Both the position numbers and the translations under genes were made by a program. Below, piece by piece: positions 48,228 to 58,878 of a stretch of DNA of 64,000 bases. The stretch spans positions 1,178,001 to 1,242,000 of the forward strand of contig NZ_CP009556.1 in assembly GCF_000959365.1 (NCBI RefSeq). The letters run 5' to 3'. The notes beneath the pieces were generated by a model, which was not told the DNA's origin, did not search any database, and was given only the letters and a program-made list of their open reading frames with translations. Source of the DNA: Burkholderia oklahomensis C6786 (GTDB lineage: Bacteria; Pseudomonadota; Gammaproteobacteria; Burkholderiales; Burkholderiaceae). Each line of letters opens with the position of its first letter. Position 1 is the first letter of the stretch.

Positions 48228-49679
48228 CTATATCACATACAGATCGACGTACTCATCGACCGGCATCGCTTCGAGCTTTGCCTGGTCCAGCGACACGTCG
48301 AGAATCGCTTGTTGCTGCTTCGCCGGGAAACGGCGAGCGAGATTCGTCCTGAACTTGTCGATGAGGAGCGGAATCCCGTCGGCGCGCCGCCGCATATGGC
48401 CGATCGGATACTCGACCGCCACTTCGGCGAGCGTCGATCCGTCGTCGAACTCGATCGTCAGCGCATTCGCGATCGAGCGCTTCGCCGGATCGTGGTAATC
48501 CTGCGTGAATTGCGGGTCTTCGACGCACGCGATCTTCGCGCGCAACGCGTCGATCCTCGGGTCGGCCGCGATCGCGTCCTCGTAGTCGGCGGCCGTGAGG
48601 CGGCCGAACAGGAGCGGCACGGCGATCATGTACTGGATGCAGTGATCGCGGTCCGCCGGGTTCGCGAGCGGGCCCTGCTTGTCGATGATGCGGATCGCCG
48701 CCGCGTGCGTGCGCACCGCGACGCGGCGGATCTCGTCCGCCGTGCGGCCGGCGGCCGCGAGCTGCGCGTGCAGCGTCATCGCGGCCTCGACGGCCGTCTG
48801 CGCATGGAATTCGGCCGGATACGAGATCTTGAACAGCACGTTTTCCATCACGTACGTGCCGTACGGGCGCTGGAAGCGGAACGGCCTGCCGCCGAACGAC
48901 ACGTCGTAGAAGCCCCAGGTCTTCGCGGTCAGCGCGGACGGATAGCCCATCTCGCCCGTCTTCGCGATCAGCGCGAGGCGCACGGCGCGCGACGTCGCGT
49001 CGCCCGCCGCCCACGACTTGCGCGAACCGGTGTTCGGCGCGTGGCGGTAGGTGCGCAGCGCCTGGCCGTCGACGAACGCGAGCGACAGCGCGTTGATCAG
49101 CTCGTCGCGCGACAGGCCGAGCAGGCGGCCGACGGCCGCGGTCGACGCGACCTTCACGAGCAGCACGTGGTCGAGGCCGACCTGATTGAACGAATTCTCG
49201 AGCGCGAGGCAGCCCTGGATCTCGTGCGCGTGGATCATCGCGACGAGCACGTCCTTCATCGCGAGCGGCCGCTTGCCGGCCGCGATCGCGGTGCGCGACA
49301 GCCAGTCGGCCGTCGCGAGGATGCCGCCCAGGTTGTCGGACGGATGGCCCCATTCGGCCGCGAGCCAGGTGTCGTTGAAGTCGAGCCAGCGGATCGCCGC
49401 GCCGATGTTGAACGCGGCCTGCACCGGATCGAGCTGGAATGGCGTGCCGGGCACCTTCGCGCCGTGCGGCACGATCGTGCCCGGCACGATCGGCCCCAGC
49501 AGCTTGGTGCAGGCGGGATACGACAGCGCTTCGAGTCCGCACCCGAGCGTATCGATCAGGCAGTGGCGCGCGGTTTCGAGCGCGAGCGCACTGTCGATGC
49601 GATGGTTCAGCACGTAGTCGGCGATATCGACCAGCACTGAATCCGGCGCGGGCCGGACGTTCGGGATCGGGGCGGACAT
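48228..49679 (-). CDS. prpD: 2-methylcitrate dehydratase-like protein (MmgE/PrpD)
   Basis: The 483-residue product equals E. coli PrpD in length. Family features: [59 protein letters not shown] and [20 protein letters not shown]. PrpD dehydrates 2-methylcitrate in propionate breakdown. prpB and prpC are not in the window, but acnA is 51 bp downstream. The start is ATG 49679. It could also dehydrate citrate, as PrpD does weakly. Confidence 0.9.
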   Translation of the reverse strand: MSAPIPNVRPAPDSVLVDIADYVLNHRIDSALALETARHCLIDTLGCGLEALSYPACTKLLGPIVPGTIVPHGAKVPGTPFQLDPVQAAFNIGAAIRWLDFNDTWLAAEWGHPSDNLGGILATADWLSRTAIAAGKRPLAMKDVLVAMIHAHEIQGCLALENSFNQVGLDHVLLVKVASTAAVGRLLGLSRDELINALSLAFVDGQALRTYRHAPNTGSRKSWAAGDATSRAVRLALIAKTGEMGYPSALTAKTWGFYDVSFGGRPFRFQRPYGTYVMENVLFKISYPAEFHAQTAVEAAMTLHAQLAAAGRTADEIRRVAVRTHAAAIRIIDKQGPLANPADRDHCIQYMIAVPLLFGRLTAADYEDAIAADPRIDALRAKIACVEDPQFTQDYHDPAKRSIANALTIEFDDGSTLAEVAVEYPIGHMRRRADGIPLLIDKFRTNLARRFPAKQQQAILDVSLDQAKLEAMPVDEYVDLYVI

Positions 49680-49702
49680 CGAAGCTCCTGTCGGGATCGA
49701 CC

Positions 49703-50212
49703 TCAGTTCGCCGGCTTCAGCTCGTTCGACTGGGTCGGCGCGACCGCGTTGCCGGCCGCCATTTCGGGCGTCTGGCACTCGTCGGCGAGGCGGCTGTCGT
49801 CCTTGTCGCTGAAGAGCATCGCCTTCGTCGGGATCACGACGAGCTTCATGCCGCTTGCCGGGTCGTAGAACACGTCCGCGCCCGTCGTCGTCTGCTGACG
49901 GGGCAGCTTGTAGTTCTTGTTGGCCCAGTGGACCGTGACGATCTGGTCGCGCTTCATGTCGCCCGCGAGATCGTACGACAGGCCGTCCTTACAGGACCAC
50001 TTGACCGCGCCTTCCGGCACCGGATCGGTTTTCGCGGCCGCGCGCGCCTGCGCCTTCTTGCTGCGCGGGATCAGATGGCGCTTCGGCGCGGGGCGCTTCG
50101 GCGTGGCCTTCTTCGCGGTGGCGGACGAGTCCTGAGCGAACGCGCTCGGCGCCGCGGCCAGCATCGTGGCGGACAGAGCGCCAATGACGGTGGCGATCAG
50201 CAGTTTCTTCAT
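49703..50212 (-). CDS. Exported protein with an MliC-like domain
   Basis: The 169-residue protein has a Sec signal peptide ([20 protein letters not shown], cut near AFAQ), a basic Lys/Pro linker and a C-terminal domain with [20 protein letters not shown] to [11 protein letters not shown], whose two cysteines and strand pattern resemble the MliC/PliC lysozyme-inhibitor fold. The similarity is loose. It starts 24 bp upstream of prpD in the same run. There is no evident link to the TCA cycle. Confidence 0.65.
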   Translation of the reverse strand: MKKLLIATVIGALSATMLAAAPSAFAQDSSATAKKATPKRPAPKRHLIPRSKKAQARAAAKTDPVPEGAVKWSCKDGLSYDLAGDMKRDQIVTVHWANKNYKLPRQQTTTGADVFYDPASGMKLVVIPTKAMLFSDKDDSRLADECQTPEMAAGNAVAPTQSNELKPAN

Positions 50213-50361
50213 GGAGTCAGAACCTTACATTTAATCGGTTAACAAGGGCGGACGCACAGCTCGTCCACCGGGTTGAACTGCACGCGCCCCGGAAGCGCGC
50301 AGCGGCCGCTATTTTCACCTATTTGGCCGGTCGAATTCAGTTTTTGCGCCCCGTGCACCGT

Positions 50362-51381
50362 TCATGCTTCGCGTCGCTCCGCCGCCCGTTCGTCCGCGTC
50401 TCGAAAGAGCGGCGCCGATTCCGCCGGCAGCGGCTGGCCGGTCGCCCGCGCGCGGCGCAGCACCGACCAGTAGTAGCGGTAGCTCGCCCGGTCGTGCAGC
50501 GCGTCGTCGTGGCGCGTCGGGCCCCAGTCGGCCGCCTGCGCGGCAAGCAGGATCCCGGTCGCGCGCGCGATTTCGCCCGCGCGCGGCGCGAACGCCGCGA
50601 CGATCTCGCGGATCTGCGCCGGATGGATGCTCCACATCCGCGTGTAGCCGAATTCCTCGCGGGCGCGGCGCGCGTCGCCCGCGACGACGCGCATGTCGCG
50701 CACCTCGGTCGTCACGTTGTGCGACGGGGTCTTGCCGTGCGCATGGCACGCGGCGGCGATCTCGAGCTTCGCGCGGCGCACGAGCGGGTGGTCGAACTGG
50801 CCGGGCGCGCGCATCGCGTCGTCCGGAATCGCGCCGTGATGCGCGGACACGAAGTCCATCAGGCCGAAGCTCAGCGTCGCGACGGTCGGCAGCGCGGCGA
50901 TTTGCGCAGCGTCGGCGAGCGCGCCGTGCGTCTCGATCAGCACGTCGACGGGGATCGGCCGCGCGATGCCGAGCTCGCGGCGGGAAGCCTCGATGAACGC
51001 GCACATTTCGGCCGCGTCGGCCGCGCCGCCGACCTTCGGCAGCGTCAGATAGGCGGGCGGGCGCGCCGCGCGCAGGACGATGCGCACGTCGTCGCGCCAG
51101 TGAGGGTGGGAAATGTCGTGGATCCGGGCGCCGACGCGCCCGAAGCGGTTCGCGTCGCCGCCGACGAGCGCCGCGACGAGCGCCGCGTGCTCGGCCTCGC
51201 GGCCGACGGCGGCGCCGTCCTCGCAGTCGAGCGTGATGTCGAAGACGGGGCCGAGCTCGGTCTGCAGCGCGAGCGATTTCAGCATCAGCTTCTCGCTGCC
51301 CGCGTAATGATCGCAGCACGGCGGGATCGCGGGCGGCGCAACGCCTTCGTACAGCACTTCTGCGGGTGTGAGCGCGGACAT
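50362..51381 (-). CDS. HpcH/HpaI aldolase, citrate lyase beta-like
   Basis: A 339-residue cytoplasmic CitE-like lyase of the HpcH/HpaI fold. Metal and acyl-CoA signatures: FDITLDCEDGAAVGREAEH, LTLPKVGGAADAAEMCAF, DVLIETHGALADAAQIA and GLMDFVSAHHG. Such proteins cleave malyl-CoA, citramalyl-CoA or related thioesters; the exact one is not clear. It sits between mdh and the MliC-like gene on the minus strand. Confidence 0.88.
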   Translation of the reverse strand: MSALTPAEVLYEGVAPPAIPPCCDHYAGSEKLMLKSLALQTELGPVFDITLDCEDGAAVGREAEHAALVAALVGGDANRFGRVGARIHDISHPHWRDDVRIVLRAARPPAYLTLPKVGGAADAAEMCAFIEASRRELGIARPIPVDVLIETHGALADAAQIAALPTVATLSFGLMDFVSAHHGAIPDDAMRAPGQFDHPLVRRAKLEIAAACHAHGKTPSHNVTTEVRDMRVVAGDARRAREEFGYTRMWSIHPAQIREIVAAFAPRAGEIARATGILLAAQAADWGPTRHDDALHDRASYRYYWSVLRRARATGQPLPAESAPLFRDADERAAERREA

Positions 51382-51494
51382 CTGTTCTTCTGCGTCAGGT
51401 CAGGATCTGGGCCAACGTGGAACATCGGATTCGTACGGGCTCTGGGGCGGCGCCGATGCGTGGCGCCGGGCACAAAGCCCGTGCGAATCGGATT

Positions 51495-51531
51495 GCCGGC
51501 GGGGCCGGGCGCCGTGCCCGGCCCCGCCGGC
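51495..51531 (-). terminator. 16-bp GC-only hairpin after mdh
   Basis: GCCGGCGGGGCCGGGC and its perfect complement flank a GCCGT loop, 42-78 bp beyond the mdh stop. The minus-strand 3' side has no T-run, so it may be a processing stem or mRNA stabiliser that shields mdh rather than an intrinsic terminator. Confidence 0.5.
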
Positions 51532-51572
51532 CGCCCGGTCCGCCGCCGCGCGGCGGGCCCGGGCGAAGGGCA

Positions 51573-52556
51573 TTACTTCAGCAGGTGGGCGACGCCGTCG
51601 CGCTCTTCGAGCAGCTCGGCCAGCGTGCCGTCCATCTTCTCACGCGAGAACGCGTCGATTTCGAGGCCTTCGACGCGCTTGTACTCGCCGTTTTCGCAGA
51701 TCACCGGCACGCCGTAGATGATGTCCTCGGGGATGCCGTACGAGCCGTCCGACGGGATGCCCATCGTGACCCACTTGCCGTTCGTGCCGAGCACCCAGTC
51801 GCGGACGTGGTCGATCGCCGCGTTCGCCGCCGACGCCGCCGACGACAGGCCGCGCGCTTCGATGATCGCCGCGCCGCGCTTGCCGACGGTCGGGATGAAC
51901 GTGTCGCGGTTCCACACGTCGTCGTTGATCAGCTTCAGCAGCGATTTGCCTTCGGCGGTCGCGAAGCGGAAGTCGGGGTACATCGTCGGCGAGTGGTTGC
52001 CCCACACGGCGAGCTTCTCGATCGACGCGACCGGCTTGCCCGACTTGGCCGCGAGCTGCGACAGCGCCCGGTTGTGATCGAGGCGCAGCATCGCGGTGAA
52101 GTTCTTCTTCGGCAGGTCCGGCGCCGACTTCATCGCGATGTACGCGTTCGTGTTGGCCGGGTTGCCGACGACCAGCACCTTCACGTCGCGGCTCGCGACT
52201 TCGTTCAGCGCGGCGCCCTGGACCGTGAAGATTTCCGCGTTGGCCGACAGCAGATCCTTGCGCTCCATGCCCTTCGAGCGCGGGCGGGCGCCGACCAGCA
52301 GCGCGACGTCGGCATCCTTGAACGCGACCTTCGGGTCGTCGGTGATCACGACGCCCGCGAGCAGCGGGAACGCGCAGTCGTCCAGTTCCATCACGACGCC
52401 TTTGACGGCGCCTTGCGCTTGCGGGAGGTCGAGCAGTTGCAGGATGACCGGCTGGTCCTTGCCGAGCAGGTCGCCGTTCGCGATGCGGAACAGCAGCGAG
52501 TAAGCGATTTGACCTGCGGCGCCGGTGACGGCAACGCGCTTTGCGGGCTTAGCCAT
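51573..52556 (-). CDS. mdh: Malate dehydrogenase
   Basis: Oxidises malate to oxaloacetate with NAD+. The 327-residue product has the nucleotide motif [11 protein letters not shown] at residues 11-21 and the catalytic His in [12 protein letters not shown], with substrate arginines ([11 protein letters not shown] loop). It is of the cytosolic-type family common in beta-proteobacteria. The start is ATG 52556 after GGAGATTTCTCA; an upstream in-frame Met lies before that site. A consensus promoter lies about 185 bp upstream. Confidence 0.96.
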
Positions 52557-52739
52557 TGAGAAATCTCCAGGACATTGAGCGTGGGACGCTAGGGAAAACG
52601 CCATTTTATGCGCGTTACACGAAGCGTTGCTTTAAAGCAGGGCGGAGGACTCGCGGCGCATGCGCGGCGCGCCTGAAGATAGGCTAGGCACGTAGCCCGG
52701 GACGCGCGCTGCAACCCCGCGAACCCTTGCTCGCCCCGG

Positions 52740-52768
52740 AGTTTAGGAGTCGGGACGGGTAAAGTCAA
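52740..52768 (-). promoter_or_regulatory. Promoter for mdh
   Basis: On the minus strand TTGACT (52768-52763), a 17-bp spacer and TAAACT (52745-52740) form a near-consensus sigma-70 promoter, about 185 bp before mdh. Confidence 0.75.
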
Positions 52769-52780
52769 ACAGTATCTTAT

Positions 52781-52794
52781 GTCTTATATAAGAC
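52781..52794. promoter_or_regulatory. 14-bp palindrome, likely GntR operator
   Basis: GTCTTATATAAGAC is a perfect palindrome 12 bp upstream of the mdh -35 and about 60 bp before the gntR start. Its central TATATA may also be the gntR -10. It fits a GntR-family operator (inverted repeat with AT centre). Regulation by the adjacent GntR protein is inferred. Confidence 0.7.
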
Positions 52795-52853
52795 AGATGT
52801 TTTCGAGGGAAAAATCTGGACGGAAAAGCGGGGTTTATGTTGAAATGCGCGCC

Positions 52854-53660
52854 ATGACTTCCAATCAGGCGAGCGCACCCAATCCGAACGGCGCGGCCGG
52901 CTCCACGCAGCCCGGCGGCGAGGCCGCGGCCGCGCCTTCGCCTTCGCCGACTTTCAGCCCACTTTACCAGCAGATCAAGGCGCTGATCACGCAAAGCCTC
53001 GAGGCGGGCGACTGGAAGCCGGGCGAGATCATCCCGAGCGAAGTGGAGCTCGCCAGCCGATACAAGGTGAGCCAGGGCACGGTGCGCAAGGCGATCGACG
53101 AGCTTGCGGCCGACAACCTGCTCGTGCGCCGCCAGGGCAAGGGCACGTTCGTCGCGACCCATAGCGAGGAGCGCGCGCAATTCCGTTTCCTGCGGCTCCT
53201 CGCCGACGACGGCGTCGAGCATCCGCACGTGAGCCGCCTGCTCGAGTGCCGGCGGATGCGCGCGCCGGCCGAGATCGCGCGCCAGCTCGATCTGAAGCCC
53301 GCCGATCCCGTCGTCCAGGTGCGGCGCCTGCTCGAGTTCGACAGCGTCGTCACGGTGCTCGACGAGATCTGGCTGCCGGGCGCGATGTTCCGCGGGCTCA
53401 CGTTCGAGCGTCTGAGCGAATACAAGGGGCCGCTGTACGCGATGTTCGAGAGCGAGTTCGGCACGCGGATGATCCGCGCGAGCGAGAAGATTCGCGCGAT
53501 CGCGGCCGAGCCTTCCGTCGCGGACCTGCTCGGCGTGCCGCCGGGCTTTCCGCTGCTGTCGGTCGAGCGCGTGTCGTACACGTATGGCGATCGTCCCGTC
53601 GAAGTGCGGCGCGGATGGTATGTCACAACCGGGTACTACTATCAGAACGATTTGAGCTGA
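52854..53660 (+). CDS. GntR-family regulator with UTRA domain
   Basis: The 268-residue regulator has a winged helix (FSPLYQQIKALITQSLEAGD, PSEVELASRYKVSQGTVRKA) and a C-terminal UTRA ligand domain (HutC/FadR-like, ending YYYQNDLS). A Pro/Ala-rich N-terminal tail of about 40 residues precedes the wHTH. The frame is open to ATG 52779, but that codon touches the palindrome, so ATG 52854 (or 52845) is preferred. It is divergent from mdh and just ahead of sdhC, and probably controls TCA genes; this is inferred. Confidence 0.88.
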   Translation: MTSNQASAPNPNGAAGSTQPGGEAAAAPSPSPTFSPLYQQIKALITQSLEAGDWKPGEIIPSEVELASRYKVSQGTVRKAIDELAADNLLVRRQGKGTFVATHSEERAQFRFLRLLADDGVEHPHVSRLLECRRMRAPAEIARQLDLKPADPVVQVRRLLEFDSVVTVLDEIWLPGAMFRGLTFERLSEYKGPLYAMFESEFGTRMIRASEKIRAIAAEPSVADLLGVPPGFPLLSVERVSYTYGDRPVEVRRGWYVTTGYYYQNDLS

Positions 53661-53669
53661 ATGTCGGAT

Positions 53670-53704
53670 TCAAGGTAAGGCGCAGCCTGAATCAAGGTAA
53701 GGCG
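53670..53704 (+). repeat. TCAAGGTAAGGCG direct repeat upstream of sdhC
   Basis: TCAAGGTAAGGCG occurs at 53670-53682 and 53692-53704, 22 bp apart (about two turns). It lies in the 199-bp leader before sdhC. A TAAAAT at 53819-53824 could be the -10. Factor unknown. Confidence 0.5.
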
Positions 53705-53859
53705 AAACGACAGGTAATTGCGCGCCCCACGCGCATGGCACGTTTCGCGCCGCGTTTATTCCGTGGAATGCAACGCTCCAGAGCAGAGCTTTCGCTGCAG
53801 CGCGAAATAAAAAGGCGCTAAAATCACGGATTAGTGTGACAACATAGTAGGGGTCTAGC

Positions 53860-54276
53860 ATGACTGAAACAGTAAGAAAACCGAGGCCGGAGTACCGGAA
53901 CATCGGGTTCGGCGACATCACGCTCAAATACCGTATGCCGCTCGCGGCCCGGGTTTCGATTCTGCACCGGGTCAGCGGTGCGCTGCTGTTCCTGTTCCTT
54001 CCTTTCCTGCTTTTCCTCTTCGACCAAAGCCTGACGTCCGAACTCAGCTTCGAAGTCTTCAAGGCGTTCCTCTCCAACATCGTCGTCAAGCTGATCGTCC
54101 TCGCGCTGTCGTGGGCGTTCCTGTTCCATTTCTGCGCCGGGGTCCGCCATCTGATGATGGACATGAACCACGACGCGGTGTCGAAGGAGCGCGGCCAGAA
54201 GACGTCGGTCGTCGTGTTCGTCGTGTCGACCGTCCTCACGATCGCCGTCGCGCTCAAACTGTTCGGAGCATTCTAA
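53860..54276 (+). CDS. sdhC: Succinate dehydrogenase cytochrome b subunit
   Basis: The 138-residue membrane anchor has three helices. The haem and quinone-site residues are in RVSGALLFLFLP and HFCAGVRHLMMD (haem ligand His). It opens the sdhCDAB operon. Start MTETVRKPRPEY. The 199-bp leader carries a 13-bp direct repeat. Confidence 0.94.
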   Translation: MTETVRKPRPEYRNIGFGDITLKYRMPLAARVSILHRVSGALLFLFLPFLLFLFDQSLTSELSFEVFKAFLSNIVVKLIVLALSWAFLFHFCAGVRHLMMDMNHDAVSKERGQKTSVVVFVVSTVLTIAVALKLFGAF

Positions 54277-54280
54277 GAAA

Positions 54281-54649
54281 ATGGCCACGAATAACCGTAT
54301 CGGCTCGAAGCGCCTCGTCGTCGGCGCTCACTATGGTCTGCGCGATTGGCTCGCGCAGCGCGTCACCGCCACCGTGATGGCGATCTACACCGTCATCCTG
54401 CTCGTCTGGTTCTTCACGGCGCGCGATTTCTCGTACGAGGGCTGGGCGTCGATCTTCGCGACGCAATGGATGAAGCTCGCGACCTTCGTCACGCTGCTTT
54501 CGCTCTTCTATCACGCATGGGTCGGCGTGCGCGACATCTGGATGGACTACGTGAAGCCCGTCGGCGTGCGCCTGCTGCTGCAATCGCTGACGATCGTCTG
54601 GCTGCTCGCGTGCGCGGGCTACGCCGCGCAGATTCTCTGGAGAGTTTAA
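54281..54649 (+). CDS. sdhD: Succinate dehydrogenase membrane anchor subunit
   Basis: The 122-residue anchor has three helices. It begins [20 protein letters not shown], and its likely haem-side His is in [18 protein letters not shown]. It starts 4 bp after sdhC stop and ends 4 bp before sdhA, so all are coupled. Confidence 0.94.
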   Translation: MATNNRIGSKRLVVGAHYGLRDWLAQRVTATVMAIYTVILLVWFFTARDFSYEGWASIFATQWMKLATFVTLLSLFYHAWVGVRDIWMDYVKPVGVRLLLQSLTIVWLLACAGYAAQILWRV

Positions 54650-54653
54650 AAGA

Positions 54654-56429
54654 ATGGCTGCAATCAAAACTTCCCTGCCGCGTCGCAAGTTCGACGTGGT
54701 GATCGTCGGCGCGGGCGGCTCGGGGATGCGCGCGTCCCTGCAACTGTCGCGTGCGGGTCTCTCCGTCTGCGTGCTGTCGAAAGTGTTCCCGACCCGTTCG
54801 CACACGGTCGCCGCGCAAGGCGGGATCGGCGCGTCGCTCGGCAACATGAGCGAAGACAACTGGCACTATCACTTCTACGACACGATCAAGGGCTCCGACT
54901 GGCTCGGCGACCAGGACGCGATCGAGTTCATGTGCCGTGAAGCGCCGAACGCCGTGTACGAGCTCGAGCACTTCGGCATGCCGTTCGACCGCAACGCGGA
55001 CGGCACGATCTACCAGCGCCCGTTCGGCGGCCACACCGCGAACTACGGCGAGAAGCCGGTCCAGCGCGCGTGCGCGGCCGCGGACCGCACCGGTCACGCA
55101 CTGCTGCACACGCTGTACCAGCAGAACGTCGCGGCGAAGACGCAGTTCTTCGTCGAATGGATGGCGCTCGACCTGATCCGCGACGCGGACGGCGACGTGC
55201 TCGGCGTCACGGCCCTCGAAATGGAGACGGGCGACGTCTACATCCTCGAAGGCAAGACCACGCTGTTCGCGACGGGCGGCGCGGGCCGGATCTTCGCGGC
55301 GTCGACGAACGCGTTCATCAACACGGGCGACGGCCTCGGCATGGCGGCCCGCTCGGGCGTCGCGCTGCAGGACATGGAGTTCTGGCAGTTCCACCCGACG
55401 GGCGTCGCCGGCGCGGGCGTGCTGATCACCGAAGGCGTGCGCGGCGAGGGCGGCATCCTGCGCAACTCGAACGGCGAGCGCTTCATGGAGCGCTACGCGC
55501 CGACGCTGAAGGATCTGGCGCCGCGCGATTTCGTGTCGCGCTCGATGGACCAGGAAATCAAGGAAGGCCGCGGCGTCGGCCCGAACAAGGACCACGTGCT
55601 GCTCGACCTGTCGCACATCGGCGCCGAGACGATCATGAAGCGTCTGCCGTCGATTCGCGAGATCGCGCTGAAGTTCGCGAACGTCGACTGCATCAAGGAA
55701 CCGATCCCGGTCGTGCCGACGATCCATTACCAGATGGGCGGCATCCCGACCAACATCCACGGCCAGGTCGTCGGCACGCCGCGCGGCCACGAAGAGCCGA
55801 TCAACGGCTTCTATGCAGTGGGCGAATGCTCGTGCGTGTCCGTGCACGGCGCGAACCGCCTCGGCACGAACTCGCTGCTCGATCTGGTGGTGTTCGGCCG
55901 CGCGGCCGGCAACCACATCGTCGAGCACGTGAAGAACCAGAAGGAGCACAAGCCGCTGCCGGCGGACGCCGCCGAGTTCTCGCTCGAGCGACTCGCGAAG
56001 CTCGAGAAGTCGACGTCCGGCGAGTACACGCAGGACATCGCGAACGACATCCGCGCGACGATGCAAAAGCATGCGGGCGTGTTCCGCACGTCGAAGCTGC
56101 TGGAAGAAGGCGTTCAGCAGATGGCGGGCCTGAAGGAGCGCGTCACGCACGTGCACCTGAAGGACAAGTCGAAGGTGTTCAACACCGCGCGCGTCGAAGC
56201 GCTCGAGCTGGCGAACCTGATCGAGGTCGCGCGCGCGACGATGGTGTCGGCGGAAGCGCGCAAGGAAAGCCGCGGCGCGCATGCGCACAGCGACTACGAG
56301 CACCGCGACGACGACAACTGGCTGCGCCACACGCTGTGGTTCAGCGAAGGCGATCGCCTCGACTACAAGCCCGTCCATATGAAGCCGCTGACGGTCGAGT
56401 CCGTGCCGCCGAAGGCGCGTACGTTCTAA
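54654..56429 (+). CDS. sdhA: Succinate dehydrogenase flavoprotein subunit
   Basis: Oxidises succinate to fumarate on covalent FAD. The 591-residue product has the FAD motif [10 protein letters not shown] near 19-28 and the flavinylation His50 in [10 protein letters not shown]. Substrate residues are in [19 protein letters not shown] and [18 protein letters not shown]. Full length. Confidence 0.97.
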   Translation: MAAIKTSLPRRKFDVVIVGAGGSGMRASLQLSRAGLSVCVLSKVFPTRSHTVAAQGGIGASLGNMSEDNWHYHFYDTIKGSDWLGDQDAIEFMCREAPNAVYELEHFGMPFDRNADGTIYQRPFGGHTANYGEKPVQRACAAADRTGHALLHTLYQQNVAAKTQFFVEWMALDLIRDADGDVLGVTALEMETGDVYILEGKTTLFATGGAGRIFAASTNAFINTGDGLGMAARSGVALQDMEFWQFHPTGVAGAGVLITEGVRGEGGILRNSNGERFMERYAPTLKDLAPRDFVSRSMDQEIKEGRGVGPNKDHVLLDLSHIGAETIMKRLPSIREIALKFANVDCIKEPIPVVPTIHYQMGGIPTNIHGQVVGTPRGHEEPINGFYAVGECSCVSVHGANRLGTNSLLDLVVFGRAAGNHIVEHVKNQKEHKPLPADAAEFSLERLAKLEKSTSGEYTQDIANDIRATMQKHAGVFRTSKLLEEGVQQMAGLKERVTHVHLKDKSKVFNTARVEALELANLIEVARATMVSAEARKESRGAHAHSDYEHRDDDNWLRHTLWFSEGDRLDYKPVHMKPLTVESVPPKARTF

Positions 56430-56450
56430 GCCAGCGCAAAGGAATCTGAA

Positions 56451-57152
56451 ATGGCCAAACGCATTTTCGAAATCTATCGCTACGATCCGGACAAGGACGC
56501 GGCGCCGCGCATGCAGACGTACGAGCTGGAGCTCCAGCACGAGCGGATGCTGCTCGACGCGCTCGTCAAGCTGAAGTCGGTCGACGAGACGCTGTCGTTC
56601 CGCCGCTCGTGCCGCGAAGGCGTGTGCGGTTCGGACGCGATGAACATCAACGGCAAGAACGGCCTCGCGTGCCTGACGAACCTGAACGACCTGCCGCAGA
56701 AGATCGTGCTGCGTCCGCTGCCGGGCCTGCCCGTCGTGCGCGACCTGATCTGCGACTTCACGCAGTTCTTCAATCAGTACCACTCGATCCGTCCGTACCT
56801 GATCAACGACGAGCCGCCGCCCGAGAAGGAGCGCCTGCAGTCGCCGGAAGAGCGCGACGAGCTCGACGGCCTGTACGAGTGCATTCTGTGCGCGAGCTGC
56901 TCGACGTCGTGCCCGAGCTTCTGGTGGAATCCGGACAAGTTCGTCGGCCCGGCGGGCCTGCTGCAGGCGTATCGCTTCATCGCGGACAGCCGCGACCGTG
57001 CGACGGGCGAGCGCCTCGACAACCTCGACGATCCGTACCGTCTGTTCCGTTGCCATACGATCATGAACTGCGTCGACGTGTGCCCGAAGGGCCTGAACCC
57101 GACGAAGGCGATCGGCAAGATCAAGGAATTGATGGTTCGCCGCGCGGTCTGA
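56451..57152 (+). CDS. sdhB: Succinate dehydrogenase iron-sulfur subunit
   Basis: The 233-residue protein has a [2Fe-2S] ferredoxin domain ([12 protein letters not shown]) and a second domain with [16 protein letters not shown] and [11 protein letters not shown] for the [4Fe-4S] and [3Fe-4S] clusters. It carries electrons from SdhA to the membrane quinone site. sdhE follows after 1 bp. Confidence 0.97.
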   Translation: MAKRIFEIYRYDPDKDAAPRMQTYELELQHERMLLDALVKLKSVDETLSFRRSCREGVCGSDAMNINGKNGLACLTNLNDLPQKIVLRPLPGLPVVRDLICDFTQFFNQYHSIRPYLINDEPPPEKERLQSPEERDELDGLYECILCASCSTSCPSFWWNPDKFVGPAGLLQAYRFIADSRDRATGERLDNLDDPYRLFRCHTIMNCVDVCPKGLNPTKAIGKIKELMVRRAV

Positions 57153-57153
57153 C

Positions 57154-57426
57154 ATGAGCGAATCGTCGCATCAATCCGACCCGCATCGCCGCGCGCGGCT
57201 CCGCTGGCGCGCGCGGCGCGGTCTGTTGGAAAACGATCTGATTTTCGAGCGTTTCTTCGACAGACACGAGCACGACCTCAGCGACGCAGACGTGAGCGCA
57301 CTGTCGCGCCTGCTGGATCTAAGCGACAACGACCTGATGGACTTGCTGCTCGCACGCAAGGAACCAGAGGGCGACTTTGCCGGCCCGGACGTGTCCAGGC
57401 TGCTGGAGATGCTGCGCAGCGTTTGA
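57154..57426 (+). CDS. sdhE: FAD assembly factor SdhE (succinate dehydrogenase maturation)
   Basis: A 90-residue cytoplasmic protein of the Sdh5/YgfY family that helps attach FAD to SdhA. The RGLLENDLIFERFFDRH segment has the conserved RG(M/L)xExD core. The position right after sdhB supports the role. Confidence 0.9.
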   Translation: MSESSHQSDPHRRARLRWRARRGLLENDLIFERFFDRHEHDLSDADVSALSRLLDLSDNDLMDLLLARKEPEGDFAGPDVSRLLEMLRSV

Positions 57427-57478
57427 GAGCGTTGTGCCCGTTATCGAGTCCGTTTCTTTTTTCGATTGAGGATGTGTC

Positions 57479-58780
57479 ATGACCCCGTCTGATGTTAAAG
57501 CCACGCTATCGTTCAGCGACAACTCGCCGAGCGTCGAACTGCCGATTTACAAGGGTACGATGGGCCCGGACGTAATCGATATCCGCAAGCTGTACGGTCA
57601 GACCGGCAAGTTCACGTATGACCCGGGCTTCATGTCGACGGCGTCTTGCAACTCGGCGATCACGTACATCGACGGCGACAAGGGCGAGCTGCTGTACCGC
57701 GGCTTCCCGATCGACAATCTCGCCGAAAACGCGGACTTCCTCGAAACCTGCTATCTGCTGCTGAAGGGCGAGCTGCCGAACGCCGCGCAGAAGAAGGAAT
57801 TCGTCGCCACCGTCACGAAGCACACGATGGTGCACGAGCAGATGCAGTTCTTCTTCCGCGGCTTCCGCCGCGACGCGCACCCGATGGCGATCCTCGTCGC
57901 CGCGGTCGGCGCGCTGTCCGCGTTCTACCACGACTCGCTCGACATCAACGAGCCGCGTCACCGCGAAGTGTCGGCGATCCGCATGATCGCGAAGCTGCCG
58001 ACGCTCGTCGCGATGGCGTTCAAGTACAGCATCGGCCAGCCGTTCGTCTATCCGCGCAACGACCTGTCGTACAGCGCGAACTTCATGCGCATGATGTTCG
58101 CGAACCCGTGCGAAGAGTACAAGGTCAACGACGTGCTGGTCCGCGCGCTCGACCGCATCCTGATCCTGCACGCCGACCACGAGCAGAACGCGTCGACGTC
58201 GACGGTCCGCCTCGCGGGCTCGTCGGGCGCGAACCCGTTCGCGTGCATCGCGGCCGGCATCGCGTGTCTGTGGGGCCCGGCGCACGGCGGCGCGAACGAA
58301 GCCGCGCTGAACATGCTCGAGCAGATCGGCACGCCGGACAACATCCCCGAGTTCATCAAGCAGGTGAAGGACAAGAACTCGGGCGTGAAGCTGATGGGCT
58401 TCGGCCACCGCGTGTACAAGAACTACGACCCGCGCGCGAAGCTGATGCGCGAGACCTGCTACGAAGTGCTGAACGAGCTGGGCCTGCACGACGACCCGCT
58501 CTTCAAGCTCGCGATGCAGCTCGAGAAGATCGCGCTCGAAGACGAATACTTCGTGTCGCGCAAGCTGTACCCGAACGTCGATTTCTACTCGGGCATCGTC
58601 CAGCGCGCGCTGGGCATCCCGACGTCGATGTTCACCTGCATCTTCGCGATGGCGCGTACGGTCGGCTGGATCGCGCAGTGGAACGAGATGATCGCCGATC
58701 CCGAGCAGAAGATCGGTCGTCCGCGTCAGCTGTTCATCGGCGAGACGCCGCGTACGGCGAAGCCGATCGATCAGCGCTGA
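57479..58780 (+). CDS. gltA: Citrate synthase
   Basis: Condenses acetyl-CoA and oxaloacetate to citrate. The 433-residue, type II (NADH-sensitive-size) enzyme has catalytic residues in [26 protein letters not shown] and the Asp near DFYSG. It ends the sdhCDABE-gltA run and is followed by a strong terminator. Confidence 0.97.
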   Translation: MTPSDVKATLSFSDNSPSVELPIYKGTMGPDVIDIRKLYGQTGKFTYDPGFMSTASCNSAITYIDGDKGELLYRGFPIDNLAENADFLETCYLLLKGELPNAAQKKEFVATVTKHTMVHEQMQFFFRGFRRDAHPMAILVAAVGALSAFYHDSLDINEPRHREVSAIRMIAKLPTLVAMAFKYSIGQPFVYPRNDLSYSANFMRMMFANPCEEYKVNDVLVRALDRILILHADHEQNASTSTVRLAGSSGANPFACIAAGIACLWGPAHGGANEAALNMLEQIGTPDNIPEFIKQVKDKNSGVKLMGFGHRVYKNYDPRAKLMRETCYEVLNELGLHDDPLFKLAMQLEKIALEDEYFVSRKLYPNVDFYSGIVQRALGIPTSMFTCIFAMARTVGWIAQWNEMIADPEQKIGRPRQLFIGETPRTAKPIDQR

Positions 58781-58839
58781 TCGGCGGCGCGCGGCGCGCG
58801 CGGGCAGTCCGCCGCGCGCGGTGCGTGCAACGCAGGATG

Positions 58840-58878
58840 AAACACCCCGACGGTTCGCCCGTCGGGGTGTTTGTTTTT
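58840..58878 (+). terminator. Intrinsic terminator after gltA
   Basis: A 14-bp stem with arm AAACACCCCGACGG and loop TTCGC is followed by a T-run interrupted once (TTGTTTTT). It ends the sdh-gltA run and faces the AraC gene stop. Confidence 0.92.

Noticed and set aside
52779..52853. Upstream ATG of the GntR gene as the true start
   Set aside because: It touches the 14-bp palindrome and possible -10, so the segment is more likely promoter than coding; the added residues have no family match.
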